Of a DNA stretch of 14,048 bases, positions 13,805 to 14,048 are shown piece by piece (within the stretch, counting starts at the first letter, position 1; each line of letters opens with the position of its first letter). Origin of the DNA: Patescibacteria group bacterium. GTDB lineage: Bacteria; Patescibacteriota; Patescibacteriia; Patescibacteriales; GWC2-42-12. The translations under genes were made by a program, and so were the position numbers. Below the pieces are notes generated by a model that saw only the letters and a program-made list of their open reading frames with translations, ran no database searches and was not told the DNA's origin. The stretch covers positions 1 to 14,048 of the forward strand of contig JAHJXD010000021.1 in the NCBI GenBank assembly GCA_018827685.1, written 5' to 3'.

Positions 13805-14048
13805 GTTATGCGGAGCAAGTATCAATGTGAATCATAATTTTTTCATCTTTTGTTGCTGAAATATTATTGTGCAACTCCACGAACATAATTGATACTTTAT
13901 TAATTTAAAATTTCCGTGTCAAATCATTTAATCATGACACCAAAACCTCTTTTTTATCCATCCTGGAAAATGACACTAAAGAAGGGTTCAATTTGTTAGT
14001 TGAATTAATGTTTTCTCGACCTTTTTTCTGTTGATAAATTTTGTAAAG
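13805..14048. other. Gene-free 3' end with inverted repeats and minus-strand promoter-like motifs
   Basis: No recognisable protein or RNA gene was found. A perfect 10-base inverted repeat, AAGTATCAAT (13817-13826) and ATTGATACTT (13888-13897), encloses a smaller GTTGC/GCAAC pair (13852-13856, 13871-13875). A second pair GTGTCA/TGACAC lies at 13916-13921 and 13935-13940, with a third TGACAC at 13971-13976. On the minus strand TTGACA (13922-13917) is 17 bases from TAAAGT (13899-13894), a plausible promoter pointing back into recQ; a 26-codon frame runs from 13886 to 13806 just after it. Open but unrecognised frames reach the window edge on both strands, so a gene fragment there cannot be excluded. 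Confidence 0.4.

Noticed and set aside
13932..14048. C-terminus of a minus-strand gene entering at the right edge (38 codons)
   Set aside because: The open frame is short, AT-rich and matches no family I recognise; a competing plus-strand frame of similar length exists.

Overview
The window reads as ordinary core chromosome of an AT-rich bacterium, most likely a member of the Candidate Phyla Radiation (Patescibacteria). This assignment is an inference. It rests on compact gene packing, proteins near the minimum family length, short AT-rich spacers, no Shine-Dalgarno motif before any of the twelve genes, and gene combinations seen in that group (GH57 enzyme next to a glycogen synthase, a bifunctional phosphoglucose/phosphomannose isomerase, a glyA-folD pair). 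TGA ends recQ and the phosphoesterase gene, so UGA is a normal stop. No tRNA, rRNA, CRISPR array or transposase gene was seen.

Layout. Positions 4-4006 (minus strand) form a likely operon transcribed yebC, ruvC, glgA, GH57: a translation/transcription factor and a Holliday-junction resolvase followed by two alpha-glucan enzymes. A 169-base divergent spacer carries a hairpin and a good extended -10 promoter for a plus-strand SIS-fold sugar-phosphate isomerase (4176-5252). A convergent small metallophosphoesterase (5297-5785, minus) is divergent from a phosphomannomutase/phosphoglucomutase (5812-7257, plus). Then tsaD and trpS lie on the minus strand (8297-9415 and 7272-8273), both serving translation. 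From 9523 to 13804 a tightly packed plus-strand run encodes a membrane-anchored thioredoxin-like protein, GlyA, FolD and RecQ. The last 244 bases hold no recognisable gene.

The sugar enzymes fit one theme: the isomerase and mutase interconvert fructose-6-P, glucose/mannose-6-P and the 1-phosphates, and GlgA with the GH57 enzyme would build and remodel alpha-glucan. GlyA and FolD supply one-carbon units on folate. TsaD and TrpS support decoding.

The most unusual content is repetitive. Short tandem arrays with a 7-base period occur at four places: the ruvC stop/glgA leader, inside tsaD, upstream of the thioredoxin-like gene, and inside recQ. Each site holds a word that fits AYTYRCA on one strand. 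Two coding arrays add residues to TsaD and RecQ. Separately, two related imperfect hairpins share the loop ATGGC and have compensatory stem changes. One is embedded in the 3' end of glgA and encodes an extra GlgA tail. These look like small mobile or mutational repeats, not a new multigene system; no clearly novel protein system was found.
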